NCBI RefSeq assembly: GCF_022844465.1 | Contig: NZ_JALHLP010000001.1 | Location: 1,257,399-1,321,398, forward strand | Length of the DNA: 64,000 nucleotides | Source: Bradyrhizobium sp. | GTDB taxonomy: Bacteria; Pseudomonadota; Alphaproteobacteria; Rhizobiales; Xanthobacteraceae | Direction of reading: 5' to 3' | In this document: positions 24,472 through 34,263 of the stretch, one piece after another | Layout of the letters: every line of letters starts with the position of its first letter | How positions within the stretch are numbered: the first letter of the stretch is position 1 | Made by a program: the position numbers and the translations under genes | The notes under the pieces: generated by a model | The model's database searches: none | Told to the model about the DNA's origin: nothing | What the model saw: only the letters and a program-made list of their open reading frames with translations

Positions 24472-25935
24472 GTGAACGAACGCGATTTTCCGCTGCGAAA
24501 AAAGCCGGGCGGTCACCATTTCGCCTTGCCTGCGGGCACCTCCCTTCTGGAATTCAGGGTCGAGTCCGTTCTCGGCCATGGTGGTTTTGGCATCACCTAT
24601 CGTGCCCTCGACACGGTGCTGCGCGAGGTCGTGGCAATCAAGGAATACTTCCCCAATGAGCTGGCCGGCCGCGTCTCCACGGCTACGGTACGCGCGAAAT
24701 CCGACGGTGACCGCGAGGACTTCGAACTGGGGCTGGAGGCATTCATCGAGGAGGCGCGACTAATCACGCGCTTCCGCCATCCCAATATTGTGCACGTGCG
24801 CCGCTTCTTCGAGATGCACGAGACCGGATACATCGTTCTCGACTATGAGCGCGGCGAGACGCTGACCCAGCGCCTGAGCGCGGGCCCGATGCAGGAAGAC
24901 GAGTTGCGTAAAATCCTTTACGGCATACTCGACGGGCTCGACGCACTCCATGAGCGCGCAATCCTGCATCGCGACCTCAAGCCCAGCAACGTCATCATCC
25001 GCGAGGAAGACGGATCACCTGTCCTGATCGATTTCGGTGCGGCGCGGGACTTCCGCGAACGTCACAGCCGCAGCATCACCGCGATCGCCGCTCCCGGCTA
25101 CTCGCCGCCCGAGCAATATGGCGTCGGCGGCCAGCAAGGTCCGTGGACCGATATCTACGCGCTGGGCGCCATCGCCTATCGCTGCGTCACTGGCAACGCA
25201 CCGCCGGACTCGCTGCGGCGGCTCCGCAACGACCCGATGATACCGGCGGTAAAGGCGGCGAGCGGCAGGTTTTCTCCAACCCTGTTGAAGACCATCGACT
25301 GGATGATGGCGCTCGAGGAAAGCGACCGCCCCGCCTCGGGCGAGGCGATCCGCAAGGGGCTCGAGGGCGGCCGCATCAAGGGCAAGAAAAAAAGCGGCAA
25401 GACGGTCGCGCTGGCCGCAAGCCTTGCCGGCGTCCTGGCAACCGGCGCGCTCGGCGCGGTCTATTCGGGACAGATCTCGACGCTGGCCTGCGACCATGCG
25501 GGATTGCTGTGCGCGATGGGAGCGCCAGCACAAGCCAGGGCGCCAGTGGCAGCTCCGGCGAAAGCAACATCCTCTGCGACCGTGGCCGCGCCTTCCACAT
25601 CGGCGCAGACCACAACGCCCGCGGTCGCGCCGCCGTCGAGCGTGCCGGCGGTTGCGGCAATTCCGCCAGGTCCCGTCAACCCTGCTCCCGTTGCAATACA
25701 GCTTCCGGTCCCCACCGCAGCGGCGCCACCTCCGCCGCCTGCCCTGCCACAACTCGTAACTGCCGCGCCAGGTCGCCCGGCCGATCCCGCGCGCCGCCTG
25801 TTGCCCGATGAGATCGCCTGGAACATGCTGCGCAACGGCGCCGACGCCGACCAACTCAAGCGCTTCATCGCGCAATTCCCGAACAGTCCGTACCGGACGG
25901 AAGCGACTACGCTGCTGTCGAAGGTCGCACAATGA
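24472..25935 (+). CDS. transmembrane Ser/Thr protein kinase (PknB-like)
   Basis: A 487-residue Hanks-type kinase. It has glycine loop GHGGFGITY (35-43), catalytic Lys K57, HRDLKPSN with D168, DFG at D187 and an APGYSPPEQY activation segment end. The kinase domain is followed by a basic linker, one transmembrane helix (VALAASLAGVLATGALGAV), a Pro/Ala-rich periplasmic spacer and a helical C-terminal tail. The GTG at 24472 has a G-rich Shine-Dalgarno nine bases upstream. A TTG at 24433 is in frame but weaker. The stop overlaps the next gene (ATGA). Its likely substrates are the FHA proteins encoded divergently. Confidence 0.92.
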   Translation: MNERDFPLRKKPGGHHFALPAGTSLLEFRVESVLGHGGFGITYRALDTVLREVVAIKEYFPNELAGRVSTATVRAKSDGDREDFELGLEAFIEEARLITRFRHPNIVHVRRFFEMHETGYIVLDYERGETLTQRLSAGPMQEDELRKILYGILDGLDALHERAILHRDLKPSNVIIREEDGSPVLIDFGAARDFRERHSRSITAIAAPGYSPPEQYGVGGQQGPWTDIYALGAIAYRCVTGNAPPDSLRRLRNDPMIPAVKAASGRFSPTLLKTIDWMMALEESDRPASGEAIRKGLEGGRIKGKKKSGKTVALAASLAGVLATGALGAVYSGQISTLACDHAGLLCAMGAPAQARAPVAAPAKATSSATVAAPSTSAQTTTPAVAPPSSVPAVAAIPPGPVNPAPVAIQLPVPTAAAPPPPPALPQLVTAAPGRPADPARRLLPDEIAWNMLRNGADADQLKRFIAQFPNSPYRTEATTLLSKVAQ

Positions 25936-28900
25936 GCAAGTGTCGCGCGCGCTGCCTCGCAATCGCATGTCTTGTCGCGCTGGTGCTCGGCGCACCGTCC
26001 GCCCGCGCCGAAGTCACGGAAGCGGTGCGTGAGGCGCTCGACAAGGGCAATGAAGCAGTCCAGCAGCGGCAATGGACCCAGGCCAACCAGTATTTCAAGA
26101 TGGCGATGGATTCCGACAACTCCGCGCCGGAAGTGATGATCGCCGTTGCGCGCTTCAGCGACGCCAAGGGCGGCCGTGACTTGCCCGCTATCGCTTGGTA
26201 TCGCGCCTATCTTGCCGCCCGGCCCGACGCCAGTGAGCGCGACCAGATCCTGGCGCGGATCGATGCACTCGAGAAGCGTCTCGCCAACTCCGCACGCGCC
26301 GCCATCGAGCGGGCGCTCTCGACCGCATCGAGTCTTCCCAGCAACGACCGCCCCGGCTGGCTGGTAAACATCGCGGTCGCGCAGGCGAAATCGCAAGATT
26401 TCCAGGGCGCGCTTTCTACCGCCTCGAATGCGCGCGCGATCATGAATCCGTACAGCGCGGACCCTTACGGCGAGGTCGCGAACGCTCTCGCCCAGAACGG
26501 AGACCTCGGCGCTGCCGACGAGGTGATGCGGCGCGTCGAACAGAACAAGCGCTCGGCTGCGTACCGGCAGCTCGCCCACACAGTGGCCTATGCAAAGAAG
26601 ATAAAAGAAGCCCTGAGCTACGCTTCCCAGACGAGCGGGAGTGACCGCATCAGCGCCTACTCGTCAGTCGCAAAGGCGCAGTCCGAAACCGGCGACCAGA
26701 GCGGCGCGCGATCGAGCCTCAGCACCGCAATCGACTCCATGCGTAACATGGAAGCTAACACGCGCAAATCAACCTATTTCTCGCTCGTCGAGACCGCCGC
26801 GGATATCGGTGAATTCGAGACCGCCAGGCGCCTCTATGCGGAAGGGGCCAAGCTTTACAACCCGAATGACCGCTGGGAGTCCTACTCGCTGAACTCCGCG
26901 CGCTGGCAAATTGCCAAGGGTTACGCCAAGTGGGGCCGGATCGACGAAGCCACGGCCATGCTGCCGCAGATATTCCCCAACAACAAGGATCCGACATTCG
27001 CCTGGTACAAACCCTCGCTTGAGCGCGATATCGCCGCCGCGCGAGGCAGGCAGATCGAGAAACAAACGGCGGTCGTGGTTGCTCAGATCAAGGAAGGCAA
27101 ACTGCTCGAGGCCGATGCCGCGCTCTCCAGGGAGCCGGCGACGCTGTCATTTGCCGCCTCGCGCATCGCGATGGCGAAAGCCTATGTGGCGCGGCGCGAT
27201 TTCGCCGCGGCGCGCAAGCATATCGAGCCCGCAGCGGCGGCGCTGTCAAAGGCAACCGTGGCGACGTACGATTCGGCCTTCAACTTCACCTTGGCCCGTC
27301 TCCAGCTTTTCGATCTCTATGTCGATATCGACGACCTTGCCGCAGCCAAGCGCGTTCTCGACGCCACGGTCGGCACCATCCTCAAGCTGGCCGATGCCGA
27401 GCAGAAGGGATACCCCATCGAATATCTCACTGGCGGCTACAGCCGGCTCGCCGGCGTCTCCGCCGCCACCAAGAATTTCGCTGGCGCGAAGGTGTTCGCG
27501 CTGGAAGGATTCAAACTCGCGGCTCAGGCGAAGCCGGCCCCGCGCGCGGCGGCGCTGGCCCGCCTGTCATCGCTCAGTCCGCAGGTCGGCATCGGCGCCG
27601 ACCTTGCAGCCACGCTGCCCTCACTGTCCGACGGCTCTTACAAGAAAAGCGTCGCCAGCGCCGCCATCCGACACTTTGTCGAACTCGGCCAGGAGGCCAA
27701 TGCACTCATCGCGGCAAGCCACATCGGCGATGTCAACGATCGCAAGTCGGAGCTGTCGAGCGTGCTAAGCAGATACATCAACAGCAAAAACTGGACCAAA
27801 GCGCTGGTGCTTGCCAACGAGCCGGCGACGGCGGGCCGGCTGTTGCCGGAAGTCGCGGTCGGACTAATCAACGACGACAAGACCGCCGACGCCATCGCGC
27901 TCGAACCGCGTTTCACCATGTCGTCGAGCGAGGCGGGCGCCTATTTCAGCCGGCTTGCAAGCCATCACGCCAATCGCGGCGACATCAACGCTGCGGTGAC
28001 AACGGCAATGCGGATCGCCTCGGTGCCGAGCCGGATTACCTCGCTGCTGTCCGTGGCGCAGGTGGTCAATTCCCTCGCCGGACGTCCGGCAGCGCAGGCC
28101 ATCGTCGAGCGGGCGATGCGATTGGCAGCCGAGATGAAGACGCCGCTGGAACGCGCCGAGATCTGCAATTCGGTTCGCTACTATCTAAGCTCCCTGCCGA
28201 ACGACAGCAAACCGGACTCCGGCCAGCCGCCCGAGAGTTCTTGCGTGGCCGAAGCGTTAGCGATCACGGACCCGAAGACCCGGCTGTCGCCGTTCGGCAA
28301 CGCGTTGTCGTCGTATTACCCGACGACGCAGCCGATCATCGCCAACGCCATCGCGCCGCTAAGGCCCGCTTCCAGCCGGCTGATCGCCGAGGCCCATACA
28401 AGCGACTCCCGCGACTCCTACATCTCCTATGCGCTAGGCGCGCTCGCTCGCGAGGGCGCCGTCGAGACGGCGATCGATCTCGGCTTTCGGATGCTCGAAA
28501 ATCCATTGTCCTACGCACCGTTCAGAGAAGCGGCGACGTGGTTGGCGACAGCCGGTGACACCCAGTCCATACTCAGGCTCGTCGAGCGCATGGCCGTGCA
28601 GGCCGCCACGCTCACCGAAACAAGCCCCAAGGACTCCGCTTTGTCGACCGCTGCAAGTCTCGCCACCCAGGCGGGCGATTTCGACCGCGCCATAAAGCTG
28701 GCATCGGAGATCGCCTCACCGAGCAGCCGCGTCGGCGCGTTCGTGTCGATCGCCAACTCGGCCAATTCGCGCCAGAAGTTCGACGTCGCGCTCAATGCAC
28801 TCGATCGCGCAATAGCCGCAGACAAGCAATCGGATACGCATTATAACAACTCCTCGTTCGCCTCGGTCGCGATCCAGGCCGGACACAAGAACGCCGAGTC

Positions 28901-30455
28901 GTTCGTCGAAACATATTTCCAGGACAAGAGCCTAACGCCATCGACGCGCGTCAGCATGCGCAACACGCTGATCAACAAGCTGCTGGAGCTTAAGCAGTAC
29001 CAGCGCGCCGCCGCGCTCATTCCCGCGCAGGAAGCCGATCTGCCGCAGCTTCCGGCCAACGAGCGCGTGCCCAGCCACTACTATTCCACATCTTACGCGA
29101 CAGCACTGGGGACGCTGGGCGACACCGCGCGTCTCAATGCCATTTTCGCGAATGCGTCGCTTCCTGAGGACAAGATCTCGGTGCTGCTGGCGGCGATGTC
29201 CGGGTTCCTCAAGGCGGAGAACAAGGATGCCGCGCGGCTGGCAGTCGAGAGCGCTGACAAGTTGGCGTCGGCCATTTCCTCTACCCAGACCAAAGCGTCG
29301 AACACGTTGTCGATCGTGAACGCCTACAACCGGATCGGCAATGCCGAGGCCGCACGCAAGGCGCTCGACCGCGCTATCGAACTAAACCCCTCGATCAACG
29401 ATGTGGCGACGCGGGACTCCCAACTCAGGTCGATCTCGAGCTACCTGGCGCGCGCCGGCAATCTCGACGGCGCACGCAGGACGCTTGCTCAATCGCTCGA
29501 AATCATCAAGAACAGCCGGCCCGATGCCGCCGGCTGGATCGAGTACAACGTCGCGACGTCGATAGAGAGCGTCAATGGCGAGGAGGCGGAGCGGATCGCC
29601 CTGGCGATCGCCGACCCGCGCTGGCGCGCATTGTCGCTGCTGTCGTTCGCGACGGCCCGACGCTCGCGCAGCGCCCCGGACCCGCTTGCGATCCTGCGGC
29701 ACATGCAGCCGCATCCTGTCGCTGACACTTTCTTCGAAACGCTCGTCAGCACGGCCGTCGGCAAGCTGGATTTTGACGCTGCGCGCGAACACCTCGCCCG
29801 GATCTCGCATGCCGGCAAGCGCGACAAGCTACGCCGTTTCATTGTTCTCGCCCAAGCTCGCGCTGGCGGCGTCGCGGCAGCGCTGGCCGACATGGCGGCG
29901 ATCGCAGACAAGCCGCTGCGCGCCTATACTTTTATCGATCTTGGCGTGTTCCTGCAGACCGAGAAAGGCGAAGCCGCGCAGCAGAACGCCTATTTCGCGC
30001 AGCTCTGCAATTTCGAGGCGATCAAGCTTGCCGACGCGATACCCGATCCGCTACTTAAATCCGATCTGCTGGCGGCAGCCGCCGCAGCGCAGAACCAGAT
30101 AGAGCACGGCTCAGGCACTGCAACGCAAGCCAAAGCCGTCGCCGTAGCGGGCCAGATCGGCGACGAACGTGCGAAACGCTATGCGCTACAATGGGCGCAG
30201 GGACTCAAAGCCGCGCAAAAGCCGGATCCCATTAATGTAGAGGAGTTCAACGCCTATACCAGCAAGGCAAGATATTCGCTGACCAACGACATGTATATGG
30301 ACCTCGATGCCTATATCGATTCGTTCGCGACCAGCAACCCGACAGATCGCATCGCGAATCTGACGAGCATCGCCACCTCGTTTACCGGGGAGGTCCGCGC
30401 TTTGAAAAAAATCGCGGCCGACTTCGCACAAAAGCGCAAGGCCTTGGGCAAGTGA
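25932..30455 (+). CDS. giant secreted helical-repeat (TPR-like) protein
   Basis: A 1507-residue protein with a signal peptide (LAIACLVALVLGAPSARA). The mature region is built of degenerate 34-40-residue helical hairpins (for example EVANALAQNGDLGAADEVM and SLATQAGDFDRAIKLASEIA), which read as TPR/Sel1-like repeats along the whole length. Such solenoids bind proteins or glycans. ATGA overlap with the kinase gene makes a two-gene operon, so it is a candidate ligand-binding partner for the kinase's periplasmic tail or for the proteins of the divergent operon. No enzymatic domain is visible. Confidence 0.82.
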   Translation: MSKCRARCLAIACLVALVLGAPSARAEVTEAVREALDKGNEAVQQRQWTQANQYFKMAMDSDNSAPEVMIAVARFSDAKGGRDLPAIAWYRAYLAARPDASERDQILARIDALEKRLANSARAAIERALSTASSLPSNDRPGWLVNIAVAQAKSQDFQGALSTASNARAIMNPYSADPYGEVANALAQNGDLGAADEVMRRVEQNKRSAAYRQLAHTVAYAKKIKEALSYASQTSGSDRISAYSSVAKAQSETGDQSGARSSLSTAIDSMRNMEANTRKSTYFSLVETAADIGEFETARRLYAEGAKLYNPNDRWESYSLNSARWQIAKGYAKWGRIDEATAMLPQIFPNNKDPTFAWYKPSLERDIAAARGRQIEKQTAVVVAQIKEGKLLEADAALSREPATLSFAASRIAMAKAYVARRDFAAARKHIEPAAAALSKATVATYDSAFNFTLARLQLFDLYVDIDDLAAAKRVLDATVGTILKLADAEQKGYPIEYLTGGYSRLAGVSAATKNFAGAKVFALEGFKLAAQAKPAPRAAALARLSSLSPQVGIGADLAATLPSLSDGSYKKSVASAAIRHFVELGQEANALIAASHIGDVNDRKSELSSVLSRYINSKNWTKALVLANEPATAGRLLPEVAVGLINDDKTADAIALEPRFTMSSSEAGAYFSRLASHHANRGDINAAVTTAMRIASVPSRITSLLSVAQVVNSLAGRPAAQAIVERAMRLAAEMKTPLERAEICNSVRYYLSSLPNDSKPDSGQPPESSCVAEALAITDPKTRLSPFGNALSSYYPTTQPIIANAIAPLRPASSRLIAEAHTSDSRDSYISYALGALAREGAVETAIDLGFRMLENPLSYAPFREAATWLATAGDTQSILRLVERMAVQAATLTETSPKDSALSTAASLATQAGDFDRAIKLASEIASPSSRVGAFVSIANSANSRQKFDVALNALDRAIAADKQSDTHYNNSSFASVAIQAGHKNAESFVETYFQDKSLTPSTRVSMRNTLINKLLELKQYQRAAALIPAQEADLPQLPANERVPSHYYSTSYATALGTLGDTARLNAIFANASLPEDKISVLLAAMSGFLKAENKDAARLAVESADKLASAISSTQTKASNTLSIVNAYNRIGNAEAARKALDRAIELNPSINDVATRDSQLRSISSYLARAGNLDGARRTLAQSLEIIKNSRPDAAGWIEYNVATSIESVNGEEAERIALAIADPRWRALSLLSFATARRSRSAPDPLAILRHMQPHPVADTFFETLVSTAVGKLDFDAAREHLARISHAGKRDKLRRFIVLAQARAGGVAAALADMAAIADKPLRAYTFIDLGVFLQTEKGEAAQQNAYFAQLCNFEAIKLADAIPDPLLKSDLLAAAAAAQNQIEHGSGTATQAKAVAVAGQIGDERAKRYALQWAQGLKAAQKPDPINVEEFNAYTSKARYSLTNDMYMDLDAYIDSFATSNPTDRIANLTSIATSFTGEVRALKKIAADFAQKRKALGK

Positions 30456-30700
30456 CCTCGGGACAGGAGATAAAGCTAAACAAGCTTCTCGATCACTGCG
30501 ATCTGTTTGTCAGGCGCCCCAGTGACGGCGGCGCCGATCGCTGGGCGACCGTCTGCTCCCTCATCACCAGCGCCAAGCTCAACGACGTCGAGCCCCTCGC
30601 CTATCTCCAGCACGTGCTCGAGCGAATGTCCGGCGGCCATCCCATGAGCGAGCTCGACCAGCTCCTGCCGTGGAACTGGCGTCCAAAAACCCTTAACTGA
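30452..30700 (+). pseudogene. IS66-family transposase C-terminal fragment
   Basis: From about residue 25 this 82-residue frame matches the end of IS66 TnpC transposases: a Gly/Asp turn followed by RWATVCSLITSAKLNDVEP, an AYLQHVLERM helix and the terminal DQLLPWNW. The catalytic region is missing. The frame happens to start with a GTG overlapping the repeat-protein stop, but the family content shows it is a tail cut from a longer gene. The plus-strand CGCTTAC at 30721-30727 fits the right end of an IS66 element (ends in GTAAGCG read inward). Confidence 0.8.
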
Positions 30701-30727
30701 CACGACGTGCAAGAAATGGACGCTTAC
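30701..30727 (+). mobile_element. right end of IS66-like element
   Basis: The stretch after the transposase stop ends in GGACGCTTAC, the inverse of the GTAAGCG that begins IS66-family elements. No matching left end is visible upstream, so the element was truncated by a rearrangement joining it to the 3' end of the repeat-protein gene. From 30728 to 31003 I see no gene. Confidence 0.5.
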
Positions 30728-31003
30728 GGGAAATTCAATGGCTGAACATCTTTTCGGTACACACAAGGTTTCCGACGCTCATCTCGCGAACAAGCTGACG
30801 GACTTATGACGATGCCTTCGGCTGGCCGCCGTGAGGTTTCGATTTCCAGCGCCAACACAATCTGAACCCGGCGCTATGCTATTTGATGACGGTCCCCGGC
30901 TTCACAATCGTCAGGGCGTTCAGGACATTGTTGCGAAGGCGAAGGCGGAGCCAGTTACGGCCCAAGCGGCAAGAGCTACAGGATTGCCGTTTACCAGCCA
31001 GGT

Positions 31004-33274
31004 TCAGCTGGTCAGGCGCATGTAAAGCAGCGGCAGCTTGTTGGGGAGACGGGCGATCTGGTCGATGACGACGAAATTCCGTCGGCCGAATATCCGCCCC
31101 AGATAGCCCGTGCCGGCGCCGTCGGGCCCGATGCCGAATACGTCGATGGCACTATGCGCGAGGCTTTGCACCGCCTTGCGTGCATCCTCGACGAAATAGC
31201 GCCTGTCGGCGACGTCGATGTCGGACGGTTCACCGTCGGTGACCACCAGTACCAACCGGCGATGGGTCCGCTGCGCCCCCACCACCACGCCGGCATGGCG
31301 CAGCGCGCCGCCGATCCGGGTCGACAGGCCGCCGCGCAGGCCCGCGAGCCGGGCGCGGGCGTCGCGGTCGTAGGGTTGGTTGAAACCTTTTACCGGATAG
31401 AAGCGGACGTCGTCGCGGCCGTTCGAGCAGAAGGCGGCAACCGCAAAGGCGTCGCCAAGGTCGGACAAGGCCTGGGACAGCAGCGCGGTGGCGATTCGCT
31501 CAAAGGTCAGGATCGTGGTCGAACTGCCTTTGACAAAATCCTTGGTCGATTCCGAGATGTCGAGCAGCACCAGCACCGACAGGTCGCGGTTGCGCCGCTC
31601 GGTGGTTTCATAGACCCGCGGCGACGGCGCGAGACCCGCGCGCCGGTCGATCGCCGCCTCAATCGTGGCGTCGAGATCGAGCCGATCACCTTCGGTGCGG
31701 GCGCGCAGCCGAGCCGGACGGCTGACCCGCGCGGCGCCGACCAGATTCTCCAGCCGGTTCAGCACGTCCCCATAGCTCTGCACCTGGCGATCGAGCAGTG
31801 TGGTGTCGACCGGTTGCGGCTGGTATTCCACCACGGTCGTCCATTCCGAGCGTTCGCGGCCGAGCAGATAGTCATATTCGGCATATTTGCCGACCGGCAC
31901 GCCGTCGTCGGCGCGCGATTCTCGCGCGGTCGCCTGGCCGACATCGTCATCCGGAATCGAGCTCTCCAGATCATGGTCGTCAAGGTCTTGGGTCCGCTCG
32001 ATGCGAACGGTTTCAACGATGACGTCCTGTTCGTCGCTTATCTGCGGCGGCGCGTCGTCGGTGTCCCATAGGCCGGAATTGTCGTCGCGATAGAGCGGCT
32101 CGACCCGATAGGTGCGCGGATTGAACTGGATGCGCATCTGGCCGAGATCGTTGCCAAGCAGATTGCCGATCTGACGACTGATACCCGGATCGACCCAGGC
32201 CTCGCGGTCGGCGAAGAACATCTGCCGGCCCTTTGTCACCCATAGATCGTCGTCGCGATAGTTTGGGTCGATCAGCGCCCGCGATAGCCGCGCGAACAGG
32301 CTCGGCGCAGTGACGCCACCATCGGCGCGGGCGGTATGGAAAGGCGCCCATAACCGAAACAGCCCGGGCAACTCGCGCATGGCCAATTGCTCGACCCGGG
32401 CGTCCTCGATCAGGGACACCAGCGCCACTTGCATCGGCTTCAGCCCGCGGACCTGGAACCGTGGCCCGGAATGGACCAGATGCGCGCCGATATGGGCAAG
32501 CATCGCCCGATAGACTTTCCTGACCGAACTGGTCGCGACGCCGCGCATGCGCGCCGGCACCTGCACGAACTGGCGCTCGAAGCTGGCGCGGCGCTGCAGG
32601 GTGTCGCCCGGCGTGCCGGCGACGGCGCGGATGAACGGTTTCTGCCGGAACAGCGCGATCAGATAGGCCTTCAGCGCACGTTCGGCATCGGTGAAGCCGA
32701 TATCGCCGGTCGCCTGTTCGAACAGATCGAAGGCGCGCGGGTCGGACAGGCTGAACAGCGCCAGCCGGCGCTCGGGATCGCCGCCACCGGCGCGCAGGCC
32801 TCCGAGCACCCAGGCGCGAAAACCGTGGGCGCCGAGTTCGGCGAGCAGGCCGTCGGAGCGGGCCAGCACCGGTGCCACCGATTCCGGCCCTTGCGCGGCC
32901 AGTTCAGCGACCGCATCGAGCCAGTCGCGGAAATCGCGCTCATTGCCGAGATGGCGTAGCGCCGGCGCGGTTGCCTCGCTGAGTGCCGCGGCGGCGGCGC
33001 GGCCGGCATGCCGCTCGACATCGAGAATGCAGGGGGCGAGCGCAAGCGCAGCCAGCGGCCCGCGCTTTTCGGCGAGGGTCCCGGTCGCGCGGATATAGGC
33101 TTCAAGTCCGGCGGGCCCGAGGCCGCTCGCCTGCAATCTTGCCAGATCGGCGCGCCAGTCGGCGAGTTGATGAGCGTTGAATACTTGCCGGAGCGCGCGC
33201 CAGATCGAACCGTTGCGCGGATCTCCGACCAATCCAGATTCCACGAGATCGGCAAAGGGCGTTTGATTGGTCAT
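31004..33274 (-). CDS. CbbO/NorD-type vWA-domain protein
   Basis: A 756-residue protein with a long helical N-terminal region, an acidic middle (DDDVGQATARESRADDG) and a C-terminal vWA domain with an intact MIDAS: LLDISES (D-x-S-x-S) and VTDGEPSD. CbbO and NorD proteins recruit a CbbQ/NorQ AAA+ hexamer to a target enzyme such as RuBisCO or nitric oxide reductase and use the vWA site for docking. The ATG at 33274 gives the typical N-terminus; an earlier in-frame codon would extend it into the upstream gene. No RuBisCO or NOR genes are nearby, so the client is unknown. Confidence 0.85.
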   Translation of the reverse strand: MTNQTPFADLVESGLVGDPRNGSIWRALRQVFNAHQLADWRADLARLQASGLGPAGLEAYIRATGTLAEKRGPLAALALAPCILDVERHAGRAAAAALSEATAPALRHLGNERDFRDWLDAVAELAAQGPESVAPVLARSDGLLAELGAHGFRAWVLGGLRAGGGDPERRLALFSLSDPRAFDLFEQATGDIGFTDAERALKAYLIALFRQKPFIRAVAGTPGDTLQRRASFERQFVQVPARMRGVATSSVRKVYRAMLAHIGAHLVHSGPRFQVRGLKPMQVALVSLIEDARVEQLAMRELPGLFRLWAPFHTARADGGVTAPSLFARLSRALIDPNYRDDDLWVTKGRQMFFADREAWVDPGISRQIGNLLGNDLGQMRIQFNPRTYRVEPLYRDDNSGLWDTDDAPPQISDEQDVIVETVRIERTQDLDDHDLESSIPDDDVGQATARESRADDGVPVGKYAEYDYLLGRERSEWTTVVEYQPQPVDTTLLDRQVQSYGDVLNRLENLVGAARVSRPARLRARTEGDRLDLDATIEAAIDRRAGLAPSPRVYETTERRNRDLSVLVLLDISESTKDFVKGSSTTILTFERIATALLSQALSDLGDAFAVAAFCSNGRDDVRFYPVKGFNQPYDRDARARLAGLRGGLSTRIGGALRHAGVVVGAQRTHRRLVLVVTDGEPSDIDVADRRYFVEDARKAVQSLAHSAIDVFGIGPDGAGTGYLGRIFGRRNFVVIDQIARLPNKLPLLYMRLTS

Positions 33275-33290
33275 CCCGGCGAGTCCGCCT

Positions 33291-34091
33291 TTAGATGCAG
33301 GCAGCAATGGCGTCCTTGAGCGCTTCGCGCATGTCCGGATCGTCGGTGATCGGCAGCACCAACGCGGCATCGCAGGCCGCGCTGAGCGACACGTCTTTCG
33401 CCACCAGCCGTCCAGCGTGAATCAGCATGCGGGTCGAGGCGCCTTCGTCCAGACCGTGGCCACGCAGGTTGCGGGAGCGGATGCCGATCTCGACCAGAGT
33501 GCGCGCGGCGCTGGTAGGGATGCCGGCCTCGTGGGCGACGATCTCGGTCTCGACATCGGCGGCGGGATAATGGAAATCGATCGCGCCAAAACGCTGTTTG
33601 GTCGATTCCTTCAAGTCCTTCAGCACGCTCTGGTAGCCGGGATTGTATGAGATCACCAGATGGAAGTCCGGATGCGCCCGAACCAATTCGTTCTTCTTCT
33701 CCAGAGGCAGAATGCGTCGATCGTCAGTCAAGGGATGGATAACGACAGTGGTGTCCTGGCGTGCCTCGACAATCTCGTCGAGATAGCAGATCGCGCCGTA
33801 GCGGACCGCATTGGTCAATGGTCCATCGTGCCAGACTGTGCCATTGGCGTCGAGCAGGAAGCGGCCGACAAGGTCGGAGGCGGTCATGTCCTCGTGGCAG
33901 GCGACGGTGACCAGCGGCTTTTTTAGGCGCCAGGCCATGAATTCGATGAAACGAGTCTTGCCGCAGCCGGTCGGGCCTTTGAGCATCATCGGCATGCGCG
34001 CCTGATGGGCCGCCTCGAACAGCGCGATCTCCGTGCCAACCGCCTTGTAATAGGGTTGCTCGCGAATGCGATAGTCGTCCAGGTTGGTCAT
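33291..34091 (-). CDS. cbbQ: CbbQ/NorQ-family MoxR AAA+ ATPase
   Basis: A 266-residue MoxR-type AAA+ ATPase: Walker [11 protein letters not shown], Walker B ICYLDEI and the CbbQ-typical strings [16 protein letters not shown] and [15 protein letters not shown]. CbbQ hexamers remodel inhibited enzymes using ATP, with the CbbO/NorD partner encoded 16 bases downstream. The ATG at 34091 gives the family's N-terminus. It lies behind amiE on the same strand, separated by a strong hairpin, so it may be read through from the amide operon or have its own promoter. The symbol reflects family, not proof of a RuBisCO role. Confidence 0.85.
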   Translation of the reverse strand: MTNLDDYRIREQPYYKAVGTEIALFEAAHQARMPMMLKGPTGCGKTRFIEFMAWRLKKPLVTVACHEDMTASDLVGRFLLDANGTVWHDGPLTNAVRYGAICYLDEIVEARQDTTVVIHPLTDDRRILPLEKKNELVRAHPDFHLVISYNPGYQSVLKDLKESTKQRFGAIDFHYPAADVETEIVAHEAGIPTSAARTLVEIGIRSRNLRGHGLDEGASTRMLIHAGRLVAKDVSLSAACDAALVLPITDDPDMREALKDAIAACI

Positions 34092-34178
34092 AAGCTCACG
34101 CGGTTCCGGAAAAAAAATGCCGCGGCCGAAGCCGGATCCGGAGAATGCAGGGCTCTCACGGAATTGGCTACCACCAAG

Positions 34179-34216
34179 GGTCCGGAGCATCGTCTGGGAC
34201 GACGATGCTCCGGACC
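34179..34216 (-). terminator. perfect 16-bp hairpin between amiE and cbbQ-like gene
   Basis: GGTCCGGAGCATCGTC and its exact complement flank a 6-base loop (TGGGAC). It lies 48 bases past the amiE stop and 88 bases before the CbbQ start. There is no U-run on either strand, so it is either an mRNA-stabilising or attenuating stem or a REP-type intergenic palindrome, not a classical intrinsic terminator. Confidence 0.6.
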
Positions 34217-34263
34217 ACGCCCGCTAAAGGCAAAGTGAAGCGATGCCCCAAGCCAGCCTATCC

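Noticed and set aside
30831..31025. Short open frames between the IS66 end and the CbbO-like gene
   Set aside because: No ribosome site or family signal, and they overlap one another.
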